A DNA stretch of 64,000 nt from an uncultured Bacteroidales bacterium (GCA_937892155.1 CALAUG010000046.1:7619-71618); one strand, 5' to 3'; shown: positions 53,644-62,620, counted from the stretch's first letter. The notes: generated by a model not told the origin, from the letters alone. Translations and numbers: made by a program.

Positions 53644-54750
53644 ATGGCAGAATCTCAAAAACGGGTAATACTTGCCGTGAGCAACGACTTGACCGGCGAC
53701 AGCCGTGTCCACAAAATGGCAATGACACTCTTCGAAAATGGGTTTTATGTTCGTGTAATTGGAAGAAAATTACCGGCAAGCATTCCACTTCCGGAAGTTC
53801 CATACGAAACAAAACGTATGAGATTCCTCTTCAACAAGGGTCCACTGTTTTATGCGGAAATGAATCTCCGCTATTTTCTGTACTTCTTGTTACATTCGTA
53901 CGATTTTGCAACCGCAAACGATTTAGACACCTTACTCGGTCTATATAAGGCGACAAAAATCCGTCATAAAAAACTAATTTACGACAGCCACGAATACTTT
54001 ACCGAAGTTCCCGAATTAGTGAGACGTCCCAAGACGCAAAAGAAATGGCGCAACATTGAACAGCACATCTTTCCCAAACTAAAACGATGCATTACCGTCT
54101 GCGATTCAATCGCCGAAATTTATCATAAAACGTACGGCGTAAGGGTTTCTGTCATTAGAAATTTACCCTACCGGCTGGAGGTTGTTCCTCCCAAAGCACA
54201 GCTGCAACTGCCGTCTTCCAATGTCATTCTGTACCAAGGAGCTCTCAACATGGGACGCGGTCTTGAAACTATGATTCAGGCAATGCAATACATTGACAAT
54301 GCCTGTCTGCTCATCATTGGCGATGGCGACATCCGTGCGGAGCTGCAAAAAATCAGCAACGAATCAGGACTTTCACGAAGAATCATTTTCACTGGAAAAA
54401 TTCCATTTCATGAACTTCCTGCCTATACACAATTAGCTACCATCGGCATTTCATTGGAAGAAGATTTGGGTGGAAATTATCACTATGCCCTTCCTAACAA
54501 ACTGTTTGACTACATTCAGGCAGGCAAACCAGTACTAGTATCCAATCTACCCGAAATGGCACAGATTGTCAGCACTTACCAATGTGGTGAAATTGTTAAA
54601 GACCGTGAACCACACAACTTAGCGAAACAAATTTCTAATTTACTTGCGGACAACGACAGACTCAACAACTTTCATACGCAATGTATAAACGCAGCACAAG
54701 AATTATGCTGGGAACAACAGGAACAAAAAATCCTGGAATTATACAGATAA
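53644..54750 (+). CDS. Glycosyltransferase, GT4-type (family 1-like)
   Basis: The 368-residue protein has two Rossmann halves. The N-terminal half begins KRVILAVSNDLTGDSRVHKMA, the pattern of GT4 enzymes (initial Asn-Asp, then a DSRV motif). The donor-binding half has VILYQGALNMGRGLETMIQAM near 195, RIIFTGKIPFHELPAY near 240, GISLEEDLGGNYHYALPNKLFDYIQAGKPVLVSNLPEM near 268-305, whose E-rich loop and DYIQAGKP are the usual NDP-sugar site. Likely a retaining glycosyltransferase of surface polysaccharide or glycoprotein synthesis; donor and acceptor are unknown. It stands alone between murB and parE. Confidence 0.87.
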   Translation: MAESQKRVILAVSNDLTGDSRVHKMAMTLFENGFYVRVIGRKLPASIPLPEVPYETKRMRFLFNKGPLFYAEMNLRYFLYFLLHSYDFATANDLDTLLGLYKATKIRHKKLIYDSHEYFTEVPELVRRPKTQKKWRNIEQHIFPKLKRCITVCDSIAEIYHKTYGVRVSVIRNLPYRLEVVPPKAQLQLPSSNVILYQGALNMGRGLETMIQAMQYIDNACLLIIGDGDIRAELQKISNESGLSRRIIFTGKIPFHELPAYTQLATIGISLEEDLGGNYHYALPNKLFDYIQAGKPVLVSNLPEMAQIVSTYQCGEIVKDREPHNLAKQISNLLADNDRLNNFHTQCINAAQELCWEQQEQKILELYR

Positions 54751-54760
54751 AAAATTTCAG

Positions 54761-56623
54761 TTATCGTAAATCCTCGTCATCTTCAATACGAAGATTTTCT
54801 ATGATGAAATCCTGGCGCTGAGGAGTATTGTCACCCATATAGAAATTCAACAACTCGCTTATCTGCGTATCGTGACTGATGACAACCGGTTCAAGATGAA
54901 TGTCTTTGCCGATGAATAATGTGAACTCATCAGGTGATATTTCGCCAAGACCTTTGAATCGTGTGATTTCAGGATCGGAAAGAGCCTTAATCGCAGCAAC
55001 ACGTTCTTCTTCGGTATAGCAGTAGCGTGTTTCTTTTTTATTTCTCACGCGGAACAACGGAGTCTGCAAAATATAAACGTGTCCTTCGCGAATTAAGTTT
55101 GGACAGTACATCAGGAAGAACGAAACGAGAAGCATACGGATGTGCATACCATCGACATCGGCATCGGTTGCAATAATTACTTTATTGTAACGCAGATTTT
55201 CCAACGAACCTTCTATATCCAATGCGGACTGAAGCAGATTCAATTCCTCGTTTTCATAAATATCCTTTTGTTTTGACTTTACAGCATTCAATGGTTTACC
55301 ACGAAGGCTGAACACAGCCTGCGTAGCAGCATTTCTTGATTTTGTAATAGAACCACTTGCAGAATCACCCTCGGTAATAAATATGGACGTTTCGTCTCTC
55401 AGTTCGTGGTTTGTATTATAATGAACTCGGCAATCGCGCAGCTTACGGTTGTGTAGACTTGCACGTTTAGTCATTGCCTTGTTCCTGACAACATCTATTG
55501 CCTTACGTTCTTTTTCGGAATCCTGAATTTTTTTCGACATCACCTCGGTAACTTCAGGATGTTTGTGAAGATAATCGTCAAGTTCCTGTTTAACGAAATC
55601 GTTGACGAATTTATTAACCGAAATACTTCCCTCACGCGGAGTCATATCGCGCGAGCCAAGCTTTACTTTTGTCTGGCTTTCAAATACCGGTTCTTCTATG
55701 TTGATTGCAATAGCACCTACAACACCATTACGGATATCGGAAAGCTCCTGATTTTTATTGAAAAACTCCTTGATAGTCTTTCCAATTGCCTCGCGGAAAG
55801 CCGCCTGATGCGTACCTCCTTGAATAGTATGCTGACCGTTCACGAACGAAAAATAATCTTCTCCGTTTTGTTCCGTGTGCGTCAACGCAATTTCTATATC
55901 GTTGCCTTTTAGGTGAATGATTGGATACAATGGTTCTACCCCGTCCTTCTCGAAATTTTCCGTAAGAAGGTCTAGCAATCCATTTTTTGAATTGTATTTG
56001 GTGCCATTATATATAATCGTCAGACCAGTATTTAGATACGCATAGTTGCGCATCATCGTCTCTATGAATTCATCGCGGAACGCATAGTTTTCGAACATTC
56101 CTTTGCTTGAATCTGGCTCGAATTCGAAGAGAGTACCACGTGGAGCATTGTCCGTATTATCAATGACATCGGTATCGTTCACCAATTTTCCCTGCTTAAA
56201 TTCGGCACGACGGGTTTTTCCGTCACGGAACGACTGAACGGCGAATTTCCACGACAAAGCATTCACAGCCTTGGTACCGACACCATTCATACCAACAGAT
56301 TTCTTGAATGTCTCCGAATCGTATTTTGCGCCGGTATTCAACTTTGACACAGCATCAACCATTTTCCCCAAAGGAATACCACGGCCATAGTCACGGACAG
56401 TCACCTTACCATCCTTTACGGTGACTTCTATCACCTTGCCCTCGCCCATACGGAATTCGTCAATAGAATTATCGATGGATTCCTTTATGAGGACATAAAT
56501 ACCATCGTCGGAATGGGAGCCATCGCCAAGTTTGCCGATATACATACCCGGACGAAGCCGAATATGCTCCATATCTTCAAGATGTCGGATACTATCGTCT
56601 GTGTAATTTGTCGTTTCTGCCAT
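54761..56623 (-). CDS. parE: DNA topoisomerase IV subunit B
   Basis: A type II topoisomerase ATPase subunit of 620 residues, shorter than most GyrB and typical of Bacteroidota ParE. The GHKL ATPase has LRPGMYIG near 22, KESIDNSIDEFRMG near 47, VRDYGRGIPLGKM near 75 and GVGTKAVNALS near 115; the transducer has QTKVKLGSRDM near 315; the TOPRIM domain has FITEGDSASGS near 418, ATDADVDGMHIRMLL near 489. It could be confused with GyrB, but the length and the lack of a GyrB insert favour ParE. No parC is in the window. A full-match -7 element lies upstream. Confidence 0.92.
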   Translation of the reverse strand: MAETTNYTDDSIRHLEDMEHIRLRPGMYIGKLGDGSHSDDGIYVLIKESIDNSIDEFRMGEGKVIEVTVKDGKVTVRDYGRGIPLGKMVDAVSKLNTGAKYDSETFKKSVGMNGVGTKAVNALSWKFAVQSFRDGKTRRAEFKQGKLVNDTDVIDNTDNAPRGTLFEFEPDSSKGMFENYAFRDEFIETMMRNYAYLNTGLTIIYNGTKYNSKNGLLDLLTENFEKDGVEPLYPIIHLKGNDIEIALTHTEQNGEDYFSFVNGQHTIQGGTHQAAFREAIGKTIKEFFNKNQELSDIRNGVVGAIAINIEEPVFESQTKVKLGSRDMTPREGSISVNKFVNDFVKQELDDYLHKHPEVTEVMSKKIQDSEKERKAIDVVRNKAMTKRASLHNRKLRDCRVHYNTNHELRDETSIFITEGDSASGSITKSRNAATQAVFSLRGKPLNAVKSKQKDIYENEELNLLQSALDIEGSLENLRYNKVIIATDADVDGMHIRMLLVSFFLMYCPNLIREGHVYILQTPLFRVRNKKETRYCYTEEERVAAIKALSDPEITRFKGLGEISPDEFTLFIGKDIHLEPVVISHDTQISELLNFYMGDNTPQRQDFIIENLRIEDDEDLR

Positions 56624-56646
56624 AACCTATCAATGGAATTTATGGG

Positions 56647-56654
56647 CAAATGTA
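56647..56654 (-). promoter_or_regulatory. Putative parE promoter, -7 element
   Basis: Minus strand TACATTTG, full match, 23 bases before the parE ATG. A TTG (56674-56672) lies 17 bases upstream, slightly short of the usual spacing. Confidence 0.55.
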
Positions 56655-56749
56655 CTTTTTATTACGAAACACAACGAAAGTTTACAATGTGAATAATTTA
56701 CGAGTTATGAACAATGAAACCAGAATCATTTACCAATTGTAATTAAAAA

Positions 56750-56900
56750 CCCAGCGGCATTTCATATCAATAGAAAATGTACAGTTCTCGATAATTCAAC
56801 CCTGTAAGAGTTGCACAAAATTAATGGGAAAATGCAACCCCGCTGGGGTTGTTGTTTTATATTGGAATGCTTTTCTATTAATATGAAACCCCTAACGGAG
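56750..56900. mobile_element. MITE-like or REP-like palindromic element
   Basis: Within the 406-base gap between parE and the LRR gene, a stretch of about 150 bases has imperfect terminal inverted repeats: TTTCATATCAATAGAAAA at 56760-56777 and, on the other strand, TTTCATATTAATAGAAAA at 56888-56871 (17 of 18 identical). Inside are a perfect 7-bp hairpin, CAACCCC-gct-GGGGTTG (56835-56851), and a weaker one at 56797-56813. There is no open frame of note. It could be a MITE or an extragenic palindrome; no target duplication was confirmed. Confidence 0.6.
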
Positions 56901-56904
56901 TTTC

Positions 56905-56962
56905 TAATTCTTATCTCTTAATTCTTATCTCTTAATTCTTCATTCTTATTTCTTAACTCTTA
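56905..56962. repeat. 7-bp tandem repeat array (TTAAGAR-type)
   Basis: Read on the minus strand this is a run of eight 7-mers: TTAAGAG, TTAAGAA, ATAAGAA, TGAAGAA, TTAAGAG, ATAAGAA, TTAAGAG, ATAAGAA. It directly abuts the right end of the palindromic element and is upstream of the LRR gene. Variable but same phase throughout. Confidence 0.85.
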
Positions 56963-57002
56963 AAAATTTCTCCTCCACAGCGCATATCATTTCCTTTTTT
57001 CT

Positions 57003-57010
57003 TACATTTG
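57003..57010 (+). promoter_or_regulatory. Putative LRR gene promoter, -7 element
   Basis: TACATTTG, full match, 19 bases before the ATG at 57030. No clear -33 TTG. Confidence 0.5.
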
Positions 57011-57029
57011 GAATCTAAATTTTACGACA

Positions 57030-57830
57030 ATGAAAAAAATTATCACTCTTGCTCTTGCAACATTAGTTTCTATTGTTCTTGCGGCACAAACGCAAATAGA
57101 CAATTTGTATTTCAACCTAAACGACGACGATAACACAGCCACATTGACATACAAGGCAAGCAATATGTACAAAGGCATAGTTGAAATCCCTGAAACAGTT
57201 GAATTCAATAATAAAACCTACACCGTTACATCAATCGGTGAAAATGCTTTTGGATATTATTGCAAAGAAGTGACATCCGTTACATTGCCAGCCACAATTA
57301 CGGCAATAGAATCCAACGCATTTTATGACTGCAAGGCCTTAACAACAATAACATTACCGGAAAACATTAAAACATTAGGAAACTTCATTTTTAACGGTAG
57401 TGGCATTACAAGTTTGACAATTATGTCAAAAACAGCACCCCAAATAGGAGAAAAAACTTTCAAAAATTTCACTACATCAAACGTTACGCTAACAGTTCCT
57501 GCCGGTTGCAAGTCTGAATACGAAAAGAATGAGACGTGGAAGTCTTTCAAAGAAATCGTTGAGTTAAAAAATGAAAACGAAGAAGAAAAGGAAAACGACG
57601 ACGATAATGGTGGCGGGAACGAGCCAACGCCAACCGCAATCAACTCGGTAACAAATGCATTAAACATCGCCATTGCAGGCAAAACCGTCAGTGTTGCAAA
57701 CGTTGATGAATTTGCAGTTCTTGATGTAACTGGCAACATAATTGGGAAAGGTTCAAAAGTTACCGTTCCCCATTCTGGAATATACTTTATTGTTGCTGGG
57801 AAAAAGACTGCAAAAATCTACGTAAAATAA
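57030..57830 (+). CDS. BspA-like leucine-rich repeat protein with type IX sorting tail
   Basis: The 266-residue protein has a signal peptide (MKKIITLALATLVSIVLAAQ) and LRR_5 (BspA-like) repeats at about 50-175: YTVTSIGENAFGYYCKEVTSVTLP, TITAIESNAFYDCKALTTITLP, KTLGNFIFNGSGITSLTI, then an AGCKSEYEKNETWKSFKEIVEL closing repeat. An acidic linker (EEEKENDDDNGGGNEP) leads to a C-terminal domain (about 205-266) of beta strands with a GSKVTVPHSGIYFIVAGKKTAKIYVK pattern, similar to the type A (Por) sorting domain. Expected to be a cell-surface protein exported by the type IX system. Its stop overlaps the DUF2148 start (TAATG at 57830). Confidence 0.82.
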   Translation: MKKIITLALATLVSIVLAAQTQIDNLYFNLNDDDNTATLTYKASNMYKGIVEIPETVEFNNKTYTVTSIGENAFGYYCKEVTSVTLPATITAIESNAFYDCKALTTITLPENIKTLGNFIFNGSGITSLTIMSKTAPQIGEKTFKNFTTSNVTLTVPAGCKSEYEKNETWKSFKEIVELKNENEEEKENDDDNGGGNEPTPTAINSVTNALNIAIAGKTVSVANVDEFAVLDVTGNIIGKGSKVTVPHSGIYFIVAGKKTAKIYVK

Positions 57831-58357
57831 TGATTTACACAGAAGATTCCATCCGCGAGGATGCCGTTATCGACATTGCAAAAAAAATAGCCATTGCCGC
57901 ACGTACTGCTCCAAAGGCAAAAGGTGTCGACAATATTGAAATTGCAATACTCACTGGCAACGATATTGAGAAACTTGCTGTTGCAATGTGTTCCATTGCA
58001 GAAAAAGAAGGACGCAAGTCATTTATACGCGATGCAGACAACTGTAGGAAAAGCCAGGCTGTTATGCTGTTTGGCACCCGTATGGAATCGCTCGGTATTA
58101 ACTGCTCATTTTGTGGATTCCCTACCTGTGCAGCAAAGGACGAACATCCAGAAATTCCGTGTTTCTTCAATGCCAACGATTTAGGCATTGCCATCGGTTC
58201 CGCAGTGTCTATCGCCTCGGAAAACCGCATAGACAACCGCGTAATGTACACCGTAGGTTACACTGCTAAACAAATGAATATTCTCCCTAATTGCAATGTT
58301 ATCCTTGGCCTGCCACTCTCGGTAAGCGGGAAAAGTCCGTTTTTTGATAGAGGATAG
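57830..58357 (+). CDS. DUF2148 ferredoxin-like iron-sulfur protein
   Basis: The 175-residue protein belongs to the DUF2148 family, with the cysteine cluster CSFCGFPTC plus a later Cys (HPEIPC) near residues 98-117 that would bind a [4Fe-4S] cluster. The N-terminal part (DIAKKIAIAARTAPKAKGVDNIEIAILTG) has the usual family sequence. Function in cells is not known; proteins of this family are often found with redox enzymes in anaerobes. It is translationally coupled to the LRR gene by a TAATG overlap, an odd partner. Confidence 0.85.
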   Translation: MIYTEDSIREDAVIDIAKKIAIAARTAPKAKGVDNIEIAILTGNDIEKLAVAMCSIAEKEGRKSFIRDADNCRKSQAVMLFGTRMESLGINCSFCGFPTCAAKDEHPEIPCFFNANDLGIAIGSAVSIASENRIDNRVMYTVGYTAKQMNILPNCNVILGLPLSVSGKSPFFDRG

Positions 58358-58365
58358 AGGTAGAG

Positions 58366-58400
58366 TTAAGAGTTAAGAATTAAGAATTAAGAGTTAAGAG
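58366..58400. repeat. 7-bp tandem repeat array (TTAAGAR x5)
   Basis: Five copies: TTAAGAG, TTAAGAA, TTAAGAA, TTAAGAG, TTAAGAG, starting nine bases after the DUF2148 stop and before the terminator. TTAAGAA gives stop codons in all six frames within 21 bases. Confidence 0.9.
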
Positions 58401-58412
58401 ATTGGAGATAAG

Positions 58413-58443
58413 AAAAAGGGCGAAATGAATTTCGTCCTTTTTT
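58413..58443. terminator. Bidirectional terminator between DUF2148 gene and ung
   Basis: AAAAAGGGCGAAAT pairs with ATTTCGTCCTTTTTT (one G-T wobble) with a short loop. A-run and T-run on opposite sides let it end both convergent transcripts. Confidence 0.85.
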
Positions 58444-58456
58444 ATTGTGCATTGGT

Positions 58457-59122
58457 TTACCATTGTATTGGTTCTTTTCCTTGTGCACGGAGTATTTCGT
58501 TAGTTTTCGAGAAGTGTTTGCAGCCGAAGAATCCATTATATGCCGACAACGGCGAAGGATGTGCTGCCTTCAGAACATGATGTTTTGACTGATCTATGAG
58601 TGCAGCCTTATCTTGGGCAAAGCGTCCCCATAATAAGAACACCAATCCTGTCTTTTGTTCCGATAATGTTTTTATCACACTGTCGGTAAACTGTTCCCAA
58701 CCGTGTTTCTGATGCGAACCTGCTTGATTTGCACGTACTGTCAATGTTGCATTGAGCAGCATCACTCCTTGCCTTGCCCACGATTCCAAATTACCACTGT
58801 CTGGTATTTCCTTGCCGACATCGTTTTTTATTTCCTTAAAAATATTTACCAACGAAGGTGGTTTTTGTATTCCTTCCGGCACTGAAAACGATAATCCGTG
58901 AGCCTGCCCTGGTCCGTGATACGGATCCTGACCAATAATCACAACTTTCACCGCATCAAACGGTGTGTACGCAAAAGCATTGAAGATATTCTTTCCTTCC
59001 GGATAAACCATATATTTTTTCTTCTCTTCCACCAAGAACTCCTTCAGCGCCACGAAATACGGTTTGTTGAATTCATCCATAAGCACGCGCTTCCACGATT
59101 CTTCTATTTTGGGATCTATCAT
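58457..59122 (-). CDS. ung: Uracil-DNA glycosylase
   Basis: Family 1 uracil-DNA glycosylase, 221 residues, removes uracil from DNA. The catalytic Asp66 is in VVIIGQDPYHGPGQAHGLSFSV; other motifs are LLNATLTVRANQAGSH near 123 and AAHPSPLSAYNGFFGCKHF near 185, with the His loop. It is the last gene of the ftsX operon; its start overlaps the GT2 stop by four bases. Confidence 0.97.
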   Translation of the reverse strand: MIDPKIEESWKRVLMDEFNKPYFVALKEFLVEEKKKYMVYPEGKNIFNAFAYTPFDAVKVVIIGQDPYHGPGQAHGLSFSVPEGIQKPPSLVNIFKEIKNDVGKEIPDSGNLESWARQGVMLLNATLTVRANQAGSHQKHGWEQFTDSVIKTLSEQKTGLVFLLWGRFAQDKAALIDQSKHHVLKAAHPSPLSAYNGFFGCKHFSKTNEILRAQGKEPIQW

Positions 59123-60033
59123 TTGTCTTGAATTTTATAGGTAAGCAATCCTTTCGACACATTCCAGCGGAACAACATAATGGCCTGGGCTTTTTTCCCT
59201 TTCCCCAGAATAAGATATTGCGCCCACAATACGAAAGAACCTGCCCATTTCCATAGTTCTTTACCAAGTGAACAGATATATTTGCCAACAGCACCATTGC
59301 AGCGTATTTTTTCGCTCGCTCCCACTCCGTAGGCCATGCGCTTCAAATTATCCAAAGTTGTACGGGTAGCAGGAATCACGTGTTGGGCAACCAGCTGCGG
59401 GATATACAATATTACCATATCCAGCTGGCGGACACGTTCAAACATATCCTTTTCCTCACCGCCTATCATATTCTTCTTGGAACGTCCCAACGTTGTATTA
59501 AACTCGCCAACAGATTCCAAACACGACTTGCGGAAGCCCATATTTGCACCTATTGGATACGAATTACCCTTGAACGGAATGATTGCACGTCCCAAATCTA
59601 TGGCTGAAACTATTGGCACCAGACGTGGAGACATCCATTCCGGTTCGTAGCCTGTTTCGTACAACGGAATAATTTTTCCACCAAACGCCATCATCTGGGG
59701 ATATTCGGAAAGAACCAAATTAAGATTCCTCAAATAATCTGGTTCTATATAGGCATCATCGTCTATAAAAACAATACAGTCGCCATGCGATTCGCGTATG
59801 CCGCGGTTTCTCGCAAACGAAAGTCCCTGTGCTTCTTCTACGACATTAATGTAGTTTACATTCGGGAATTTTGCGCGGAAGCGATTACATTCCGACTGGG
59901 TATTGTCCGTACAATTATTGTTGACGACGACTATTTCGTATTCGTCCGCTGGAAAATCATTTTCCGCAATACATTCCAACGTATTGTAGATATACGCATC
60001 GCGGTTGTACGTACAGACAATAAGCGATATCAT
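59119..60033 (-). CDS. Family 2 glycosyltransferase
   Basis: The 304-residue GT-A enzyme begins MISLIVCTYNRDAYIYNTL, has the donor-binding YEIVVVNNNCTDNT near 33, NRGIRESHGDCIVFIDDDAYIEPDYL near 78-103 (DxD motif) and GGEEKDMFERVRQLD near 192. It is an inverting transferase of cell-surface glycan synthesis, with unknown donor. One possible short membrane segment is near 270 (AGSFVLWAQYLILG). It sits between queA and ung in the operon. Confidence 0.88.
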   Translation of the reverse strand: MISLIVCTYNRDAYIYNTLECIAENDFPADEYEIVVVNNNCTDNTQSECNRFRAKFPNVNYINVVEEAQGLSFARNRGIRESHGDCIVFIDDDAYIEPDYLRNLNLVLSEYPQMMAFGGKIIPLYETGYEPEWMSPRLVPIVSAIDLGRAIIPFKGNSYPIGANMGFRKSCLESVGEFNTTLGRSKKNMIGGEEKDMFERVRQLDMVILYIPQLVAQHVIPATRTTLDNLKRMAYGVGASEKIRCNGAVGKYICSLGKELWKWAGSFVLWAQYLILGKGKKAQAIMLFRWNVSKGLLTYKIQDK

Positions 60034-60034
60034 A

Positions 60035-61093
60035 CTATTTTAAAATGAGCATTGCGTCGCCGTAGGTACCGAAACGATATCCTTCCTTAATTGCCACTTC
60101 GTATGTTTTCTTTACCAAATCAAAGCCTCCGAATGCACATACCATCATATACATAGTTGACTGAGACAAATGGAAATTTGAAATCAATCGGTCTGCAATA
60201 GAGAAATCGTATGGCGGAAAGATAAACTTGTTGGTCCAGCCGTCGTATGGTTTTAAGAAACCATTCATAGAAACTGACGATTCTATGGCACGAAGCACGG
60301 TTGTTCCGCAGGCAAAGATTTTATGATTTTCTGAGCGTGCGGTATTAACCAAATCTGCAACTTCGGGTTTGATAATCATACGTTCGGAATCCATTTTATG
60401 TTTCGTAAGGTCTTCAACCTCAACATCGGTAAAGTTACCCAACCCCATGTGCAATGTAAGATATGCGAAATCTACGCCGACTATTTCAAGACGTTTCATC
60501 AATTCGCGGCTGAAGTGCGCACCTGCAGCAGGCAATGCAACAGACCCTTCCTCTGTAGCGAATATATTTTGAAACTGTGCTTCGTCGCTTGGCTCAACAC
60601 TTCTGCTATTACGGATATGATCAGGCAGTGGAGTTTCGCCCAACGAAAACAAAACCTTCTTGAATGTATCGTAATTATCTTCGCACAAGAAACGGATTGT
60701 TCTTCCACGCGACGTAGTGTTGTCAATTACCTCGGCAACCAATTCGTCGTTATCGCCAAAATACAATTTATTACCAATACGGATTTTACGTGCTGGATCA
60801 ACCAACACATCCCACAAATATTGTTCACGGTTCAATTCGCGGAGCAAAAACACTTCTATTCTTGCACCAGTGCGCTCCTTGTTGCCATACAGACGTGCTG
60901 GAAATACTTTCGTATTATTCAAAAGCAACACATCCTTGTCGTCGAAATACTCAATTATATTTTTAAAAAGTTTATGCTCAATATTACCTGTTTTTGTATC
61001 CAACACAAGTAAACGAGCCTCATCGCGATTCTCCATAGGATGTAGTGCAATTGATTCTGCAGGAATCTTCAACTTAAATTCTGATAACTTCAT
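60035..61093 (-). CDS. queA: S-adenosylmethionine:tRNA ribosyltransferase-isomerase
   Basis: QueA makes epoxyqueuosine in tRNA at position 34. The 352-residue protein has FKLKIPAESIALHPMENRDEARLLV at the N-terminus, LLNNTKVFPARLYG near 56, ERTGARIEVFLL near 73, LPAAGAHFSRELM near 187, AYLTLHMGLGNFTDVEVEDL near 210 and FACGTTVLRAIESS near 258. One base separates it from the GT2 gene, and it starts two bases after truB ends. Confidence 0.97.
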   Translation of the reverse strand: MKLSEFKLKIPAESIALHPMENRDEARLLVLDTKTGNIEHKLFKNIIEYFDDKDVLLLNNTKVFPARLYGNKERTGARIEVFLLRELNREQYLWDVLVDPARKIRIGNKLYFGDNDELVAEVIDNTTSRGRTIRFLCEDNYDTFKKVLFSLGETPLPDHIRNSRSVEPSDEAQFQNIFATEEGSVALPAAGAHFSRELMKRLEIVGVDFAYLTLHMGLGNFTDVEVEDLTKHKMDSERMIIKPEVADLVNTARSENHKIFACGTTVLRAIESSVSMNGFLKPYDGWTNKFIFPPYDFSIADRLISNFHLSQSTMYMMVCAFGGFDLVKKTYEVAIKEGYRFGTYGDAMLILK

Positions 61094-61095
61094 AA

Positions 61096-61788
61096 TTATA
61101 TAATTTTTCTTTGTTCTATTAAATCTTCAAATTGTTCTATCGTAATGCAATCATCTAACGAAACGCTGCCGATTTTTGTCCTTTGCAGGCCGATTAAATA
61201 GGCGCCGCTCTGCAACGCGTTTCCTAAATCGCGGGCCAACGAACGGATGTATGTTCCCTTGCTGCACGCAATCCGTAGCTTGATTACTGGCAAACTGTAC
61301 TCCAATAATTCTATTTTTTCAATACGCACCTTTCGTGGTTCCATTTCAACCTCAACGGATTTTCGCGCCAATTCGTATGCATGTTTGCCATTTACGCGTA
61401 TTGCCGAATACGATGGCGGTATTTGTTCAATGTCGCCAACGAACTGTTCTATGGTCTGTTCTACCAATTCTTTGGTAATGTGCGCTGTGGGGAAAGATTG
61501 ATTTTCCTCTGTCTCCGCATCGTACGATGGTGTTGTTGCTCCCAATTTAATTGTAGCCACATATTCCTTATCCTGATGCAAGAAGGTGTCGATTTTTTTG
61601 GTTGCTTTGCCCGTACACAAAATCATCACGCCTGTTGCTAACGGATCAAGCGTACCAGCGTGTCCGACCTTAATTTTCTTTACTCCGAGGGAACGACGCA
61701 ACATATACCTCGTCTTATTGACTAAGTCGAACGAGGTCCATTGTTGTGGCTTATTAAAATATAATACTTCTCCCTCTATAAAATCCAT
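61096..61788 (-). CDS. truB: tRNA pseudouridine(55) synthase TruB
   Basis: TruB converts U55 of tRNA to pseudouridine. The 230-residue protein has EGEVLYFNKPQQWTSFDLVNK, the catalytic KVGHAGTLDPLATGVMILCTG with Asp48, YVATIKLGATTPSYDAETE near 72, PPSYSAIRVNGKHAYELARK near 118 and CSKGTYIRSLARDLG near 178. The C-terminal PUA domain of E. coli TruB is mostly missing, so the protein is the short form. One base after uppP. Confidence 0.97.
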   Translation of the reverse strand: MDFIEGEVLYFNKPQQWTSFDLVNKTRYMLRRSLGVKKIKVGHAGTLDPLATGVMILCTGKATKKIDTFLHQDKEYVATIKLGATTPSYDAETEENQSFPTAHITKELVEQTIEQFVGDIEQIPPSYSAIRVNGKHAYELARKSVEVEMEPRKVRIEKIELLEYSLPVIKLRIACSKGTYIRSLARDLGNALQSGAYLIGLQRTKIGSVSLDDCITIEQFEDLIEQRKII

Positions 61789-61789
61789 T

Positions 61790-62620
61790 CTAACAAACAG
61801 TGTATACTATAATTGCAGCTGCAACCACTGCGCAATATATAGCGAAATAAATCAGTTTTCCTTTTTTAACAATGTTAATCATCCAGCGGCATGCAATGCA
61901 ACCCGACACGAAAGCGGCTATAAAACCAACCACTAACGCAATCGGAGAAATGCCTGCAGCTACTGATTCATACCCTTCCTTCATTACCTTCAACACGTCG
62001 AGAAGAGCCTCGCCCAATATTGGGGGAATTACCATAAGGAATGAAAACTGTGCCAATGATTCTTTTTTGTTGCCCAGCAATAATCCTGTTGCTATTGTTG
62101 AACCAGAACGCGACAAACCCGGCATTACTGCACAAGCCTGTGCAAGACCGATAATAAACGCATCCTTCGTACCAATGTTTTCTTTCTGACGTGGTTTTGC
62201 GAAATACGAGAATGCCAGCAATGCTGCAGTCAATAGCAACATGCAGCCAACTATCAACAAACCCGAGCCAAACACTTCCTCAACATAGTCTTTGAAAAAC
62301 ACACCAACAATTCCTACAGGTATCATCGATATGATGATATTCAGTGCATATTTCTGTTCGTCGCTCATAATGAAATTTCCTTGCTCGTTGCGGTTATTCT
62401 TGAACAAGCCTTTGAAAATCCATACGATTTCTTTCCATAAAATTACGAATGTACTGCAAACTGTGGCAATGTGTACAATAATGGTGAATGCAAGATTTGA
62501 TTCTCCATCGTCCAATCCGAACAACGTAGCACCAATAGTCAGGTGACCGCTACTGCTCACTGGCAAATATTCTGTCAATCCCTGTACAAGACCAAGGATT
62601 AATGCCTGCAACTCGTTCAT
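61790..62620 (-). CDS. uppP: Undecaprenyl-diphosphatase UppP (BacA)
   Basis: UppP recycles the lipid carrier by removing a phosphate from undecaprenyl diphosphate, giving resistance to bacitracin when raised. The 276-residue membrane protein has VQGLTEYLPVSSSGHLTIGATLF near 15 (catalytic Glu and Ser region) and MPGLSRSGSTIATGLLLG near 166 with conserved Arg, plus seven or eight hydrophobic segments. The DUF3098 stop is directly before its start. Confidence 0.97.
   Translation of the reverse strand: MNELQALILGLVQGLTEYLPVSSSGHLTIGATLFGLDDGESNLAFTIIVHIATVCSTFVILWKEIVWIFKGLFKNNRNEQGNFIMSDEQKYALNIIISMIPVGIVGVFFKDYVEEVFGSGLLIVGCMLLLTAALLAFSYFAKPRQKENIGTKDAFIIGLAQACAVMPGLSRSGSTIATGLLLGNKKESLAQFSFLMVIPPILGEALLDVLKVMKEGYESVAAGISPIALVVGFIAAFVSGCIACRWMINIVKKGKLIYFAIYCAVVAAAIIVYTVC

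Noticed and set aside
56905..56962. 7-bp arrays as a CRISPR-like array
   Set aside because: Units are 7 bp with no spacers and no cas genes nearby.
56624..57029. Possible small gene in the 406-base gap before the LRR gene
   Set aside because: No open frame with a plausible start; the gap is explained by the parE promoter, a palindromic element, a heptamer array and the LRR promoter.
60398..61012. 204-aa open frame opposite queA
   Set aside because: Antisense to a clear queA; Cys- and Phe-rich shadow sequence without family features.
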